A stretch of DNA of 64,000 nt from Puniceicoccaceae bacterium 5H (lineage in GTDB: Bacteria; Verrucomicrobiota; Verrucomicrobiia; Opitutales; Oceanipulchritudinaceae), in assembly GCA_009772895.1 (NCBI GenBank), contig WOUP01000002.1, positions 62,001-126,000 on the forward strand, in the 5' to 3' direction. Positions 16,958 through 27,538 of the stretch are shown here, piece by piece (within the stretch, counting starts at the first letter, position 1; every line of letters begins with the position of its first letter). The position numbers were made by a program, and so were the translations under genes. Under the pieces are notes generated by a model. It was given only the letters and a program-made list of their open reading frames with translations, did not search any database and had not been told where the DNA came from.

Positions 16958-17404
16958 CTATTTTTGTGCATCTGCCGGTTCCTCGGTGCAGTAGCGCTCA
17001 AGTCGCTCTCTCAGCGCATCGGGCACGAGGGCGGGGGCGATCCCCTCGCTGGCGGCGTCCCGCCGGGCGTAGATGGTGGTGTATTGCCCGTAGGCACAGA
17101 CGTCTGGACCGCGGCGAAACGTAAACTGCCAGGTCAGCGCCGACGCCCGTAGTTTTCGCAGCGCCACCTCGATCGTAAACACGTCGTCGAAGTAGAGCGG
17201 CCGCCGGTAATCGCACTCGGCCGCACGCTTGGGAAAGCCGGCGATGACGCCTTGCTCACTCGTGAAAAGCGGCCAGTCGATCGCGCGAAACAGCGCCGCC
17301 TCGGCCTCCTCCATGTAGCGAAAGAAATTGCTGAAGTGGACCAGTCCGGCGGCATCCGTCTCGGCAAACCCCACACGGCGTTCGAAGGAAAAGGCTTCGG
17401 GCAT
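16958..17404 (-). CDS. Hotdog-fold acyl-CoA thioesterase (YbgC/4HBT-like)
   Basis: 148-residue single hotdog domain. The signature FAETDAAGLVHFSNFFRYMEEAE contains the catalytic Asp of the 4-hydroxybenzoyl-CoA thioesterase family (TDAAGxVHFSNY pattern). Tail residues such as YRRPLYFDD and CAYGQYTTIYAR fit the strand order. The frame runs on to 17527, but ATG 17404 (MPEAFSFERR) is the start that matches the family. It is divergent from the SNF2 gene, whose start lies 104 bases away. The substrate is probably an acyl-CoA or acyl-ACP. Confidence 0.85.
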   Translation of the reverse strand: MPEAFSFERRVGFAETDAAGLVHFSNFFRYMEEAEAALFRAIDWPLFTSEQGVIAGFPKRAAECDYRRPLYFDDVFTIEVALRKLRASALTWQFTFRRGPDVCAYGQYTTIYARRDAASEGIAPALVPDALRERLERYCTEEPADAQK

Positions 17405-17507
17405 GGTCTCCAAAGTGGCTCTGGCAGCGGGATTGGCAAGCTTGTCGCGCGTCGGCGGCGATTCGCGCTTGCTCGACGGTCCATCGATTCCACAAGATGA
17501 TCGGTTC

Positions 17508-20000
17508 ATGACTGCGCGTCGTGCCATCCGCCGCCACTATACCAGGACCGCTCTGCAGCGCTGGCTGGAGCGTCTGGCTTTGCCATGGGAGAAGCATTTC
17601 GAGCCCCAGGAACTGAAGTTGGGGCGCGACTGGTATCGCCACGGGATGCTGATGGCGGTCGAGCTGGAGCCCGATCTGGCGGTGATCACCCGCAAATACG
17701 AACGCTCCCCCACCTACGCGACCCTCGAGTGGGACGAGGATAAGTTGCGGGTGCGCGCCTCGCACGAGAATGCCCTGCAGGGCCGCGCGCTGGCCGTCGC
17801 CGGGCTCTACGAAATCGAGGAGCTGGTGGGGGATGAGCTGACGCCGCTGCCGGATGCGGAGGGTGAGGCCGAAGCGGAAGCCGACGAGACGGAGACAGAG
17901 ACAGCCGCGGCGCCCGAGCGCAGCATTTCCGCCCAACCGCCGGAACCCGCCGGACCGCCTCCGTTGGAGCTCGACTGGAGTTTGACGCCGAAGGGGCTGC
18001 GGTTACGAGCTTTCTGGCGTGACGGCCAGGGCGGGGCGCTGCGCCCGATCAATGGCCAGCCTTTGCCCAACGGAGCCGCGCGGGAAGCCTTGATCCGCTT
18101 GACGGCCAAGGTGCACCAGAGCTCGCTCAAGCCGCGCAGTTCAGGCGAATTTCTGTTGGAGGATTCCGAACGCCTGCCCGATTTTGTGCGCTACGAGTTG
18201 CCGCGTTGGCGGGAGAGCTTCCCTTCGCGTACGACCCCTGAGGTCGAGCGGCTGGCCGAAGGCGTGCAGACCGTGCGGGGTTGGCTGGAGGCCGACATCG
18301 AACAGGGTGAGGTGCGCCTTTCCTGGCAGTTGAGACTGCGGGGCGAGCCGGTGCCCGACGATGTGCTCAAGCGCCTGCTGGCCCGTCCGGCGCAGGTATT
18401 GGTCCACCGCGAACTGGGGCTGATCGCGTGGCCGCGCTCGTGGCAGAGCTGGCTGACCGGCGGGGTGGCGTCCGAAGCGCTCAAGGGCAATCGACCGTGT
18501 CCGCGCTATCTGTTGCGGGCGTTGCTCGACCAGAGCCCGTTCCGCGTCGAGCTGAGCGGGGAGCTGCACGAGTGGGAGGCCCTGGTGCGGGGCGGTCCGC
18601 GGCATCTGGACGACTTGCCGCCGGAGCTGCGCGATTACCAGCGGCACGGGGTGGAGTGGCTTCATCACGTGTTGGAAGTCGGGGGGCATCCCTTGCTGGC
18701 CGACGAGATGGGCTTGGGCAAGACGCTGCAGACGCTTTGCCTGTTACGCCGCGAATGGCAGGGCCAACCGGCGCCGCTGCTGGTGGTGGCTCCGGCGAGC
18801 GTCATCCCGGTGTGGGAGCGTGAGGCGGCCCGCTGGGTGCCCGAGCTCCCGATCAGGATCGTGGACCGCCAGCTGCGGGATGCGTTTACCGACGAGCCGG
18901 CGCTCTATCTGTCGAGCTACGCCCAGGTGCGCCGCCGCAAGGCATGGTTTGGCCAAGGGCGGTGGCAAACGGTCGTCCTGGACGAGGCCCACACGATCAA
19001 GAACCCCGCGGCAAAGGTCACCCAGGCTTGCTGGAGCCTCAAGGCGGACCGGCGGCTGGCCTTGACGGGCACGCCGGTGGAGAATCGTCCGTTGGACTTG
19101 TGGTCGATCATGCGCTTCCTCATGCCCGGCCTGCTCGGGAGTGCGCAGCGTTGGCAGGAAGGCGCGGCCACGGCGGAAGACACCACGGCGGTGGCGGAGC
19201 TGCGTGAGCGGTGCGAGCCCTTCATGTTGCGTCGAACCAAGGAACTGGTGGCCAAGGAGCTGCCGCCCAAGACGGAAATGGTCGAGTGGTGCCCGCTTAC
19301 GTCGACACAGCGGCACCTGTACCAACACCTCACCGAGCACGGCTCGCCGACCCCGGAGGGCGGTTGGCCCAAGGGCAAGATGCAGGTGCTCAGCTTGCTC
19401 ACGCGTCTGCGCCAGGTCTGCTGCGATCCCTCGCTCTTGCCAGGCGAGCGGCATGCGTGGGAACACAGCGCGAAGTTGGTGCGCCTGGTCGAGCTGCTCG
19501 ACCCGATTGTGCAGAGTGGGCACAAGGTGGTCATCTTCAGCCAGTTTACCCAGTTGCTCAATCAGGTGGGCCGGGTGCTGAAGCAGACGATGCCCGAGCT
19601 GCGCCAATTCCTGCTGACGGGGCAGACGCGCAAGCGCGGCGAGTTGGTGGAAACCTTTCAACAGCACGAAGGCGCGGGCGTCTTCCTCATCAGCCTCAAG
19701 GCGGGTGGCGTCGGTATCACGCTGCACGCGGCCGACTATGTCTTCCTGCTCGACCCGTGGTGGAATCCGGCGGTGGAAGCCCAGGCGATCGACCGCGTGC
19801 ACCGCATCGGTCAGGAGCAACCGGTGATGGTCTATCGTTTCGTGACCAAGGGCACGATCGAAGAGCGGGTGGAAGAGCTGAAGCAGCAAAAGGCTTCGCT
19901 CTTGGCCGAGATTGTGGACGATGTCTCCGGCCCGGCCGCGCTCGAGCGCGAATTCGACTCGTTATTGGAGCTCATCCGCTACCGGGTGAGTAACGACTGA
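17508..20000 (+). CDS. SNF2-family DNA helicase/ATPase
   Basis: 830-residue Swi2/Snf2 DNA translocase from ATG 17508; an upstream extension to 17328 would overlap the divergent thioesterase gene. The N-terminal 380 residues are family-variable with an acidic linker around residue 125. Helicase motifs follow in order: DEMGLGKT (about 399-406), LDEAHTIKN, LTGTPVENR, ISLKAGGVGITLHAAD, and the motif VI region DRVHRIGQ. It is likely involved in remodelling protein-DNA complexes or in recombination. No nuclease or methylase neighbour suggests a defence island. Confidence 0.93.
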   Translation: MTARRAIRRHYTRTALQRWLERLALPWEKHFEPQELKLGRDWYRHGMLMAVELEPDLAVITRKYERSPTYATLEWDEDKLRVRASHENALQGRALAVAGLYEIEELVGDELTPLPDAEGEAEAEADETETETAAAPERSISAQPPEPAGPPPLELDWSLTPKGLRLRAFWRDGQGGALRPINGQPLPNGAAREALIRLTAKVHQSSLKPRSSGEFLLEDSERLPDFVRYELPRWRESFPSRTTPEVERLAEGVQTVRGWLEADIEQGEVRLSWQLRLRGEPVPDDVLKRLLARPAQVLVHRELGLIAWPRSWQSWLTGGVASEALKGNRPCPRYLLRALLDQSPFRVELSGELHEWEALVRGGPRHLDDLPPELRDYQRHGVEWLHHVLEVGGHPLLADEMGLGKTLQTLCLLRREWQGQPAPLLVVAPASVIPVWEREAARWVPELPIRIVDRQLRDAFTDEPALYLSSYAQVRRRKAWFGQGRWQTVVLDEAHTIKNPAAKVTQACWSLKADRRLALTGTPVENRPLDLWSIMRFLMPGLLGSAQRWQEGAATAEDTTAVAELRERCEPFMLRRTKELVAKELPPKTEMVEWCPLTSTQRHLYQHLTEHGSPTPEGGWPKGKMQVLSLLTRLRQVCCDPSLLPGERHAWEHSAKLVRLVELLDPIVQSGHKVVIFSQFTQLLNQVGRVLKQTMPELRQFLLTGQTRKRGELVETFQQHEGAGVFLISLKAGGVGITLHAADYVFLLDPWWNPAVEAQAIDRVHRIGQEQPVMVYRFVTKGTIEERVEELKQQKASLLAEIVDDVSGPAALEREFDSLLELIRYRVSND

Positions 20001-20078
20001 TTGCAAAATCGCGGCTTATATTTGTCTGGATTGAAAACATTTTCGTTCAAAAAAAGAACGAAGAATGCGTAAAAAGGC

Positions 20079-20107
20079 TTTACAGCTGTCATGGCAAAAG
20101 GGATACT
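20079..20107 (+). promoter_or_regulatory. Candidate sigma-70 promoter for an intergenic RNA
   Basis: TTTACA (20079-20084), a 17-base spacer and GATACT (20102-20107) match the -35 (5 of 6) and -10 (4 of 6) consensus at optimal spacing. A transcript would begin near 20114 and reach a terminator 60-95 bases later without a coding frame. Confidence 0.45.
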
Positions 20108-20113
20108 TTGGGA

Positions 20114-20210
20114 AGCAAAGCACTTCGCTGCTTTCTACTACTCAAACATCCTTATAGTTCCCCCCAATCCCTAAAAGCCTCGCCGGTACCCCGCTGGCGG
20201 GGCTTTTGCG
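20114..20210 (+). ncRNA. Candidate small RNA between the SNF2 gene and phoU
   Basis: About 95 bases between a candidate promoter and a strong terminator. A small hairpin, AAAGCA (20117-20122) with TGCTTT (20129-20134), opens the transcript. A single-stranded C-rich stretch (TTCCCCCCAATCCC, 20158-20171) follows, then the terminator. The C-rich stretch could pair with G-rich ribosome-binding sites, as in known regulatory RNAs. No known RNA family was recognised. Alternatively it is simply the 3' end of the SNF2 message. Confidence 0.35.
20173..20207 (+). terminator. Intrinsic terminator before phoU
   Basis: AAAAGCCTCGCC (20173-20184) pairs with GGCGGGGCTTTT (20196-20207), with one G-T pair in a 12-bp stem, and ends in four T residues. 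It works for either strand in principle. It lies 173 bases past the SNF2 stop and 102 bases before phoU. Confidence 0.85.
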
Positions 20211-20308
20211 TTAGGGTGAGGTTTCTGGCTTAGTTGCAGAAGATCAACGCTTTGTCTATTCGTTTGACCCACCTGTAAAGTGATGGCATGTTACCCCGAA
20301 AAGATTAA

Positions 20309-21058
20309 GTGACCGCCGATTCTTCCGATATTACCGTTATCGATTTTCCCGCCATGCGTCGTTTCTACCACAGCGAACTCGAGGCCTTCCGCAGCAACCT
20401 GGTGTTGATGGGGGAGAAAGCGATCGAGCAAGTGCGCTTTTCCATGAGGGCGCTGATCGAGCAGCAGCCGGAGTTTGCGACGCGCGTGCTGGAGCTTGAT
20501 GACGAGGTCGACGCACTGGAAAAGGAGATCGACAACGAGGGCATCCGCTATATCTCCCTACGTTCGCCGGTCGCTTCCGACCTGCGTTTGATCACCACGG
20601 GGATGAAGGCGGGGCACGATCTCGAGCGCGTGGGAGACGAGGCGTCCACCATCGCCAAGCGCACCCTGCGCATCCTCAATACCGCGCCGCATCCCTCCCT
20701 CAACCGGCTGCCGGAGCTGGGGGAACTCGCGGTCGAGATGTTGCGCGATTCGATCGACTGCTTCCTCAACGAGGATGCCGAACGGGCAGTGCAGATCCCA
20801 CCGCGCGACGGTCAGGCCGATGCGATCCACCGCGAGATCTATAAGGCCTACGGGGAGCTGATGGCCGAACATGCCGACCAGGTGCAGGTGTACCTCGATC
20901 TGGTCTTTGTGGCCAAGTCGCTCGAGCGTATCGCCGACCATGCGACCAATCTGGCGGAAGAGGTCGTCTATATGTATCGGGCGCAGGACCTGCGGCACAA
21001 TGACGACATGAAGCGGGTGAAGCGCGCGCAGCGCAAGGAAGCTGAATTCGGCGCCTAA
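20309..21058 (+). CDS. phoU: Phosphate-signalling complex protein PhoU
   Basis: All-helical cytoplasmic protein made of two three-helix PhoU repeats; it modulates the Pst transporter and PhoR kinase. Repeat 1 shows EIDNEGIRYISLRSPVASDLR followed by DLERVGDEASTIAKR. Repeat 2 shows FVAKSLERIADHATNLAEE. Both carry the ExxxD metal-binding patterns. GTG 20309 gives 249 residues; ATG 20354 (MRRFYHSE) is the alternative and matches the usual PhoU start better. No pst or phoBR genes lie in the window. Confidence 0.93.
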   Translation: MTADSSDITVIDFPAMRRFYHSELEAFRSNLVLMGEKAIEQVRFSMRALIEQQPEFATRVLELDDEVDALEKEIDNEGIRYISLRSPVASDLRLITTGMKAGHDLERVGDEASTIAKRTLRILNTAPHPSLNRLPELGELAVEMLRDSIDCFLNEDAERAVQIPPRDGQADAIHREIYKAYGELMAEHADQVQVYLDLVFVAKSLERIADHATNLAEEVVYMYRAQDLRHNDDMKRVKRAQRKEAEFGA

Positions 21059-21111
21059 TCGGGCTGCGCAGTTGCGGGCTATCCAGAACTGGGATAGCTT
21101 GGCGCTGTCGA

Positions 21112-22029
21112 ATGCTTTCTCTCACCCTCGTTATCTTGGCAGCGGGGACAGGTAGTCGCTTTGGCGGACCCAAGCAGTGGGCTGCAGTGGGGCCGGAGGG
21201 CGAGTCCTTGCTCGAATACACGATCGCCGACGCTATGGCCGCAGGCTTTGAGCGCGTGCTGTTCGTGATCCGGAGGGAAGACAAGCCGACCTTTCGCGAG
21301 CGGGTGCTCAAGCGCCTGCTCCATCACGTGCCGATCGACTACACCTTTCAGGAGGGGCCGGACCTGGCGGAACGCACCGACGAAACCGATCAGGCCTTCA
21401 TGCCGGGCGGCTCGGCGGCGGCGTTGCTCTGTGTGCGGCCTTTGCTGGAGCAACAGGCGTTTGGCGTCGTCCGGGCGGATACCTGGTATGGCCGGGCGAG
21501 TCTGGAGCGGCTGGCCGAATACCTGAAGCGCGTGCATGTCTATTGGCCGCCCCATTTTTCCCTGTTGAGCTTTCCGGTCGAGGCCGCCTCGGGAGCCCGT
21601 CCTCTGGCTCCTTCCGTGCGTTGTGAGTTGGACGATGAAGGCGATTTGAAGCGTCTCGACGTCGAGGAGGATACGGAAGGGCCGGTCCAGCTCAGCGCAC
21701 ACGCCTACGGTTTTTCGCCTGCGATTTTCGATTTTCTGGAAGAGCAGCTACGAGAGTTGACGGAGGCCCAGGAGGAGGGGCAAGTCCGGGATGAATTCAC
21801 CTTGGCTTCGGCACTGTCCAAGATGATCCTGCGGCGCCAGGCGCGGATCGAACTGCTCTCGGTGTCGCAACCGGCGCTGAGCATCATTCGTCCCGAGGAT
21901 GTCGAGCCGATGCAGGCGCACCTGCAGGCTTGCCTGGCCCGTGGAGAATATGGGGCGCCACTCTGGCCGGCACGGGATCCGGCAGCGATCACTGCTTTGG
22001 CCGCACGCCGCGCTTCGGCGGGCTCGTGA
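21112..22029 (+). CDS. Nucleotidyltransferase (NTP_transferase-like), substrate unknown
   Basis: 305-residue protein with a Rossmann-like nucleotidyltransferase domain. The N-terminal pyrophosphorylase signature is LAAGTGSRFGGPKQW (residues 9-23). A mid-domain RADTWYGR replaces the metal-binding NADDFYG seen in relatives, keeping one Asp. The C-terminal part is specific to the subgroup. It probably transfers NMP to a sugar phosphate or similar acceptor. The neighbours give no pathway. Its end faces the PP2C gene 12 bases away. Confidence 0.75.
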   Translation: MLSLTLVILAAGTGSRFGGPKQWAAVGPEGESLLEYTIADAMAAGFERVLFVIRREDKPTFRERVLKRLLHHVPIDYTFQEGPDLAERTDETDQAFMPGGSAAALLCVRPLLEQQAFGVVRADTWYGRASLERLAEYLKRVHVYWPPHFSLLSFPVEAASGARPLAPSVRCELDDEGDLKRLDVEEDTEGPVQLSAHAYGFSPAIFDFLEEQLRELTEAQEEGQVRDEFTLASALSKMILRRQARIELLSVSQPALSIIRPEDVEPMQAHLQACLARGEYGAPLWPARDPAAITALAARRASAGS

Positions 22030-22041
22030 ACCTATCCAGCT

Positions 22042-22758
22042 CTAGTCTGCGTGCACGTAGACGAGCACGAGGGAAACATTGTCGGGCGCGCCTTCCTTCA
22101 GGGCATCTTCGATGAGGCTGCGGCCGGCGGCTTCGGGAGAGAGGTTGGCTTCGATCGTGTTGAGGATGTCCTCGTGACCCACGACTTTGGTCAATCCATC
22201 GGTGCAGAGCAGGATGCGGTCACCGTCCTGCAGCGGTATTTCGCCCTCATCGACCTCCACCGTATCCTTTTGGCCGATGCAGCGCGTGAGCGTGTGGTAA
22301 AAGTATTCCGGCATCTCCTCCCAATCCGAACCCATGCGGCTTTCGAGCTCGGCCGCCAGGGTATGATCTTCGGTCAGCGGGCTGAGTGTACCGCGTCGGA
22401 TCAGGTAGGCCGAGGAATCGCCCACGTGGCCGATGAAGAGCGTATCCTGCCAGGCTTTGACGCAGGTAAGCGTCGTGCCGATGCCGATCCCGGGGTGCAG
22501 GCGTTGGCCTTCGGCGTGCACCGTCTCATTGATGCGGGCAAAGAGCTGCTTGAAGTCGCGTGCCGCCTCCGCGAGGTGTTCCGGAGCCCATTCGCGGATA
22601 TGGGCCACCGTCATTTCCGAGGCGGTACTGCCCCCCGGCAGGCCGCCGAGGCCATCCGCGACTGCGTAGACGTGAAGCTCGTCGTCGAGGTGCACGCGGT
22701 CTTCGTTTACGGCCCGCACGCGACCGATATCGGATATGCCAAAGGAGGAAAGCTTCAT
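22042..22758 (-). CDS. PP2C-family Ser/Thr protein phosphatase (Stp-like)
   Basis: Soluble 238-residue metal-dependent phosphatase with a complete motif set: VNEDR near residue 18, VADGLGGLPGG, GHVGDSSAYL, LTEDHTL, LLCTDGLTKVV and the C-terminal GAPDNVSLVLV. The metal-binding Asp residues are all present. These enzymes usually oppose Hanks-type Ser/Thr kinases; none lies nearby. It is followed at its 5' side by a hybrid kinase gene in the same direction, 70 bases upstream, so the two may be co-transcribed. Confidence 0.92.
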   Translation of the reverse strand: MKLSSFGISDIGRVRAVNEDRVHLDDELHVYAVADGLGGLPGGSTASEMTVAHIREWAPEHLAEAARDFKQLFARINETVHAEGQRLHPGIGIGTTLTCVKAWQDTLFIGHVGDSSAYLIRRGTLSPLTEDHTLAAELESRMGSDWEEMPEYFYHTLTRCIGQKDTVEVDEGEIPLQDGDRILLCTDGLTKVVGHEDILNTIEANLSPEAAGRSLIEDALKEGAPDNVSLVLVYVHAD

Positions 22759-22828
22759 CGCAGCCGCATCCGTCCTAAACGATCTGCGGCCAATGACAAC
22801 CTTTTACACTTTGCGTGGGGTGTCGCCG

Positions 22829-24292
<1,464 letters not shown>

Positions 24293-24428
24293 GGACGTGA
24301 AAGACACAGGCAATGTTAGCGTTCAAGCGTGCTGATGGGACGGGAGCCAAAGCAATGAAAACCGCTACGGCAACCTATAAATGGTACGCTCCTCCAGTGA
24401 AAGTCGTATGAAATCCAGTGCGTTTGAG

Positions 24429-26519
24429 TTATTTATAGGAAATTAACCTTACTGCGTGTCTAAAGCTTTCGTCTTGATCGTATTGGGTGAAGCGATGGAT
24501 CAGCGGCTGGGGGATCACGGACAGGAATTGCCGCCCATACGGTTTCTGCAGGATGCGTGGGTCGAGGATCGTGACCAGACCGCGATCGTCCGAGCGGCGG
24601 ATGAGGCGCCCGATGCCCTGGCGGAACTTGATCAGGGCCGCTGGCAGCGTGAGCACGCCAAAGGGTGAATGGCCTGCCGCCTGCACGCGTTCGGCTCGCG
24701 CCTGAGCCACGGGGTGGCTCGGGTTTTCGAAAGGCAGGCGCGTGATGATGATCTGCTGGAGCGCCGGACCCGCGATGTCGACGCCCGTCCAGAAGCTCTC
24801 CGTGCCGAAGAGCACGCCGTTGCCGGTCTTGCGCAGCCCCTGGGCGAGTGCGCCGCGCGAACCACCCTGACCCTGGCGAAAGAACGGGCGCCCGGCTGCA
24901 TGCAGGTCCGGCTCCACCCGTTGCGCTACGTGGTCGAGGTCGCGGTAGCTGGTAAAGAGCACCAGACTGCCGCCTGGCACCAGTTGTACGGCGCGGCTGA
25001 TGGCGGTCGCGAGCCACTGGGTGTCGAGGCGGGCGTTGCGGGGGTTCGGCGCCGGGGCATCCGTCGCGATCATCACCTGCATGTTGCGCTCGAAGTCGAA
25101 AGGGGAGGGCGTCTGCTCCGCGCGCTGGCCGGAGGCGCCGATCTTGTGCTGAAAGGAGCGCATGTCTACCCCCTCGGCGAGGGTGGCGCTGGTCACGACC
25201 ACGCCGGTGTCGCGGCGGAAGAGGCGTTCGCGCAGGATCGGGGCGACCGCGAGCGGTGCGGAGCGCAGGGTGATGATCTGTTCGCGCTGCCCCGTCTGTT
25301 CCAGCCAATAGACGCTGTCCTCTTCGGCGCATTGCAGGCAGTTGAGCAGGCTCACGCGGTAGGTGTTCAGCAGGTCGCGCGCGCCCTTCAGTTCGTCCCG
25401 CTCCGGCCCGTCGGGCATGCGGTCCCAATTCTGGTCCACCGGCTTGAGCACCGCGCTGAGCACGTGAAACAGGTGGTCCTCGGCCCAGCCGCCTTCGCGC
25501 AGGCGCAGGATCGACTGGTCTTGCAACAGCGTGTCCTTGAGGTTGGCGAAAAACAGGTCGGTCTCCGCCAGGGCCAGCGTCACCTCGTCCTTGCCGCGGG
25601 TTCCGGGCCATTTGGCCATCAGGCCGTTGCGCTTTTCCGGATACCACAGGCGCCGCAGCGCCCGCTTGAGCCCGTAGGAGCTGAGGCGCTCGCCAAAGTG
25701 TTCGGTCGCCACGTTGTAGACGGTGTGACCTTCGTCCAGCACCAGCGCGTCCTCCGGGAAGAGCACGCCCGGGCGGTCCCCCTGTGGATAAAAACCGGCC
25801 GCGAGCAGGGCGAAGAGCAGGCTGTGGTTGACGATGCGGATCTGCGAGGCGTCGATCAGCTGCCGTGCCTTGCGGTAAAAGCAGGTGTCGGGCGTGCAGT
25901 TGCGGTTGTTGCAAGCGTGGCCGTCCGCGCTCACCCATTCCCAGACATCGGCGCGCGGGGCAGGGTCGAGCTCCTGTCGCATCCCGGTCTTCGATTGCTG
26001 CGCCCACTTGGCAATGCGCTCGAGTTCCCGCGCCTCCGGGCCTTTGAAAAGCTCGTGGTGGCGCGCCTGGGCCTGTTTCAGCCGCGTGCCGCACAGGTAG
26101 TTGCCCTTGCCCACGAGCAGGGCGGAGCGAAAGTCCGCGTATTTTTCCAGCTCCGGCACGCGACGAAAGAGCGAGCGGCACAGCTCGAGGTCTTTCTGCA
26201 AAATCTGCTCCTGCAGCGCAATGGTGTGAGAGGAGACGACGAAGGGCCGCTTGGTCTCCTGCGCCCAGATCAATCCCGGGATGAGGTAGGCCAGGCTTTT
26301 GCCCACGCCGGTGCCGGCCTCGAAGAGCAGCGGCTCCAGCCCGCCCAGGCTCTCGGCCACGGCACGGGCCATCTGGGCCTGCGCGGGGCGGTGCTCCAGC
26401 TCGAGGCGCCGTACGAGCATACCCTCCGGGCCGAAGATGCGGTCCACGAGCGGCGGCAGCTGGCGGGCGGCATCAAAGGCCGGCTCCGAAGTGGCGGGCG
26501 TCTCGTGATAACCGATCAT
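24429..26519 (-). CDS. dinG: DinG-like ATP-dependent helicase (XPD family)
   Basis: 696-residue superfamily 2 helicase. Walker A is GTGVGKS (residues 69-75) and the DEAH box appears as DEGH (262-265). Four Cys (143, 203, 208, 213) sit between them in the spacing of the iron-sulfur domain of DinG/XPD. The C-terminal motor half contains FGTESFWTGVDIAG and the motif VI sequence QGIGRLIRR. DinG unwinds forked DNA and R-loops with 5'-3' polarity. It is divergent from the zinc-ribbon gene. Confidence 0.92.
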   Translation of the reverse strand: MIGYHETPATSEPAFDAARQLPPLVDRIFGPEGMLVRRLELEHRPAQAQMARAVAESLGGLEPLLFEAGTGVGKSLAYLIPGLIWAQETKRPFVVSSHTIALQEQILQKDLELCRSLFRRVPELEKYADFRSALLVGKGNYLCGTRLKQAQARHHELFKGPEARELERIAKWAQQSKTGMRQELDPAPRADVWEWVSADGHACNNRNCTPDTCFYRKARQLIDASQIRIVNHSLLFALLAAGFYPQGDRPGVLFPEDALVLDEGHTVYNVATEHFGERLSSYGLKRALRRLWYPEKRNGLMAKWPGTRGKDEVTLALAETDLFFANLKDTLLQDQSILRLREGGWAEDHLFHVLSAVLKPVDQNWDRMPDGPERDELKGARDLLNTYRVSLLNCLQCAEEDSVYWLEQTGQREQIITLRSAPLAVAPILRERLFRRDTGVVVTSATLAEGVDMRSFQHKIGASGQRAEQTPSPFDFERNMQVMIATDAPAPNPRNARLDTQWLATAISRAVQLVPGGSLVLFTSYRDLDHVAQRVEPDLHAAGRPFFRQGQGGSRGALAQGLRKTGNGVLFGTESFWTGVDIAGPALQQIIITRLPFENPSHPVAQARAERVQAAGHSPFGVLTLPAALIKFRQGIGRLIRRSDDRGLVTILDPRILQKPYGRQFLSVIPQPLIHRFTQYDQDESFRHAVRLISYK

Positions 26520-26726
26520 GTTGACTGATGTAACCGGGGATACACCCTCACGGTCGAGGATATTCCGGCGTGATGGTGTGTTCTAGTGTTCACAAGAAAC
26601 GGCGGGCACGCAATCCCTCTTTTGACGCCCCGTGGCTTCTGTGCCGTGCGGTCGGGCAGGTCGGCCCCATTCCGTGCCGGTTTGGGGTTGCCAGTTGCCA
26701 ATGTGCGTCAAGACTGGTCAACACTC

Positions 26727-27440
26727 ATGGATCGGCAAGAAATCGAGCGCCTGTTGGTGTGGCAAGACCGCGACGTCCGCGTGGACGGATTGAAAAAACA
26801 ACTGGCAAAGCTGCCCCGCGAGGTGGAGCTGGCCGAGACCGAGATCCGGGAGGAGCGCGCGCGGTTGGAAGCGGCGGAACAGGCCCTGAAGGCCCTCGAG
26901 ATCAAACGCCAGAGCACGGAGGGCCAGATTGCCAGCCATGAGGATGCCATCGTGCGCTACAAGACGCAGCAGCTGCAGGTGAAGAAGAACGAAGCGTATG
27001 CCGCCCTGCAGCACGAGATCGATGTCGAACAGGGCAAGATCAGTGATCTGGAGGACACCGTGCTGGAGCTGCTCGACGAGGTGGAGACCCAGCGCGAGAC
27101 GGTCGTGGGCCTGCGCGATGAGGTCGAACGGAGCGTGGCGCGCCTCGAGAAGCAGATCGCCGGCCTGCAGGAGCAGGAAGAGGTGGCCAAGGGTGAAGTC
27201 GAGGCCGCCGAACAAGCGGCAGTCGAGGCCGCCAATGCGGTGGAGGAGGGCACCCGCAAGGCCTATACGTTCGTCAAGACGCAGGTCAAACGCCCCCCCT
27301 ATGCCGTGCCCCTCAGCGACGACAAGAAGTGCCCCGCCTGCCACCTGCGCGTTTCGGGTGAAATCGAGGCCCAGGTCCGCCGCAGCGAAGGCCATCCCCG
27401 CTGCAACAACTGCGGGCGCATGCTCTACTGGGAAGCGTAG
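26727..27440 (+). CDS. Coiled-coil protein with C4 zinc ribbon (CT398-like)
   Basis: 237 residues from ATG 26727 (MDRQEIERL). A long coiled coil (about residues 10-180, rich in Glu, Lys and Gln) ends in a zinc ribbon, CPACHLRV then CNNCGRMLYW. This layout defines the zf-RING_7/CT398 family, which is widespread in Chlamydiae and Verrucomicrobia. Some members are thought to bind nucleic acid or assist secretion-related proteins. The frame extends upstream to 26586, but that stretch lacks coiled-coil character. Role unknown. Confidence 0.88.
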   Translation: MDRQEIERLLVWQDRDVRVDGLKKQLAKLPREVELAETEIREERARLEAAEQALKALEIKRQSTEGQIASHEDAIVRYKTQQLQVKKNEAYAALQHEIDVEQGKISDLEDTVLELLDEVETQRETVVGLRDEVERSVARLEKQIAGLQEQEEVAKGEVEAAEQAAVEAANAVEEGTRKAYTFVKTQVKRPPYAVPLSDDKKCPACHLRVSGEIEAQVRRSEGHPRCNNCGRMLYWEA

Positions 27441-27538
27441 GGCGTAGCCGGTTGAGGGCCCGCGGCCAGTGCTGTCGGCAGTTTCAATGGAGCTATTTTA
27501 GGGTTGCCTATTGAATATTAACTAATTTTTATTAGAGA

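Noticed and set aside
17328-17507. A 60-codon N-terminal extension of the SNF2 protein
   Set aside because: It would overlap the divergent thioesterase coding region, and its residues do not look like a conserved domain.
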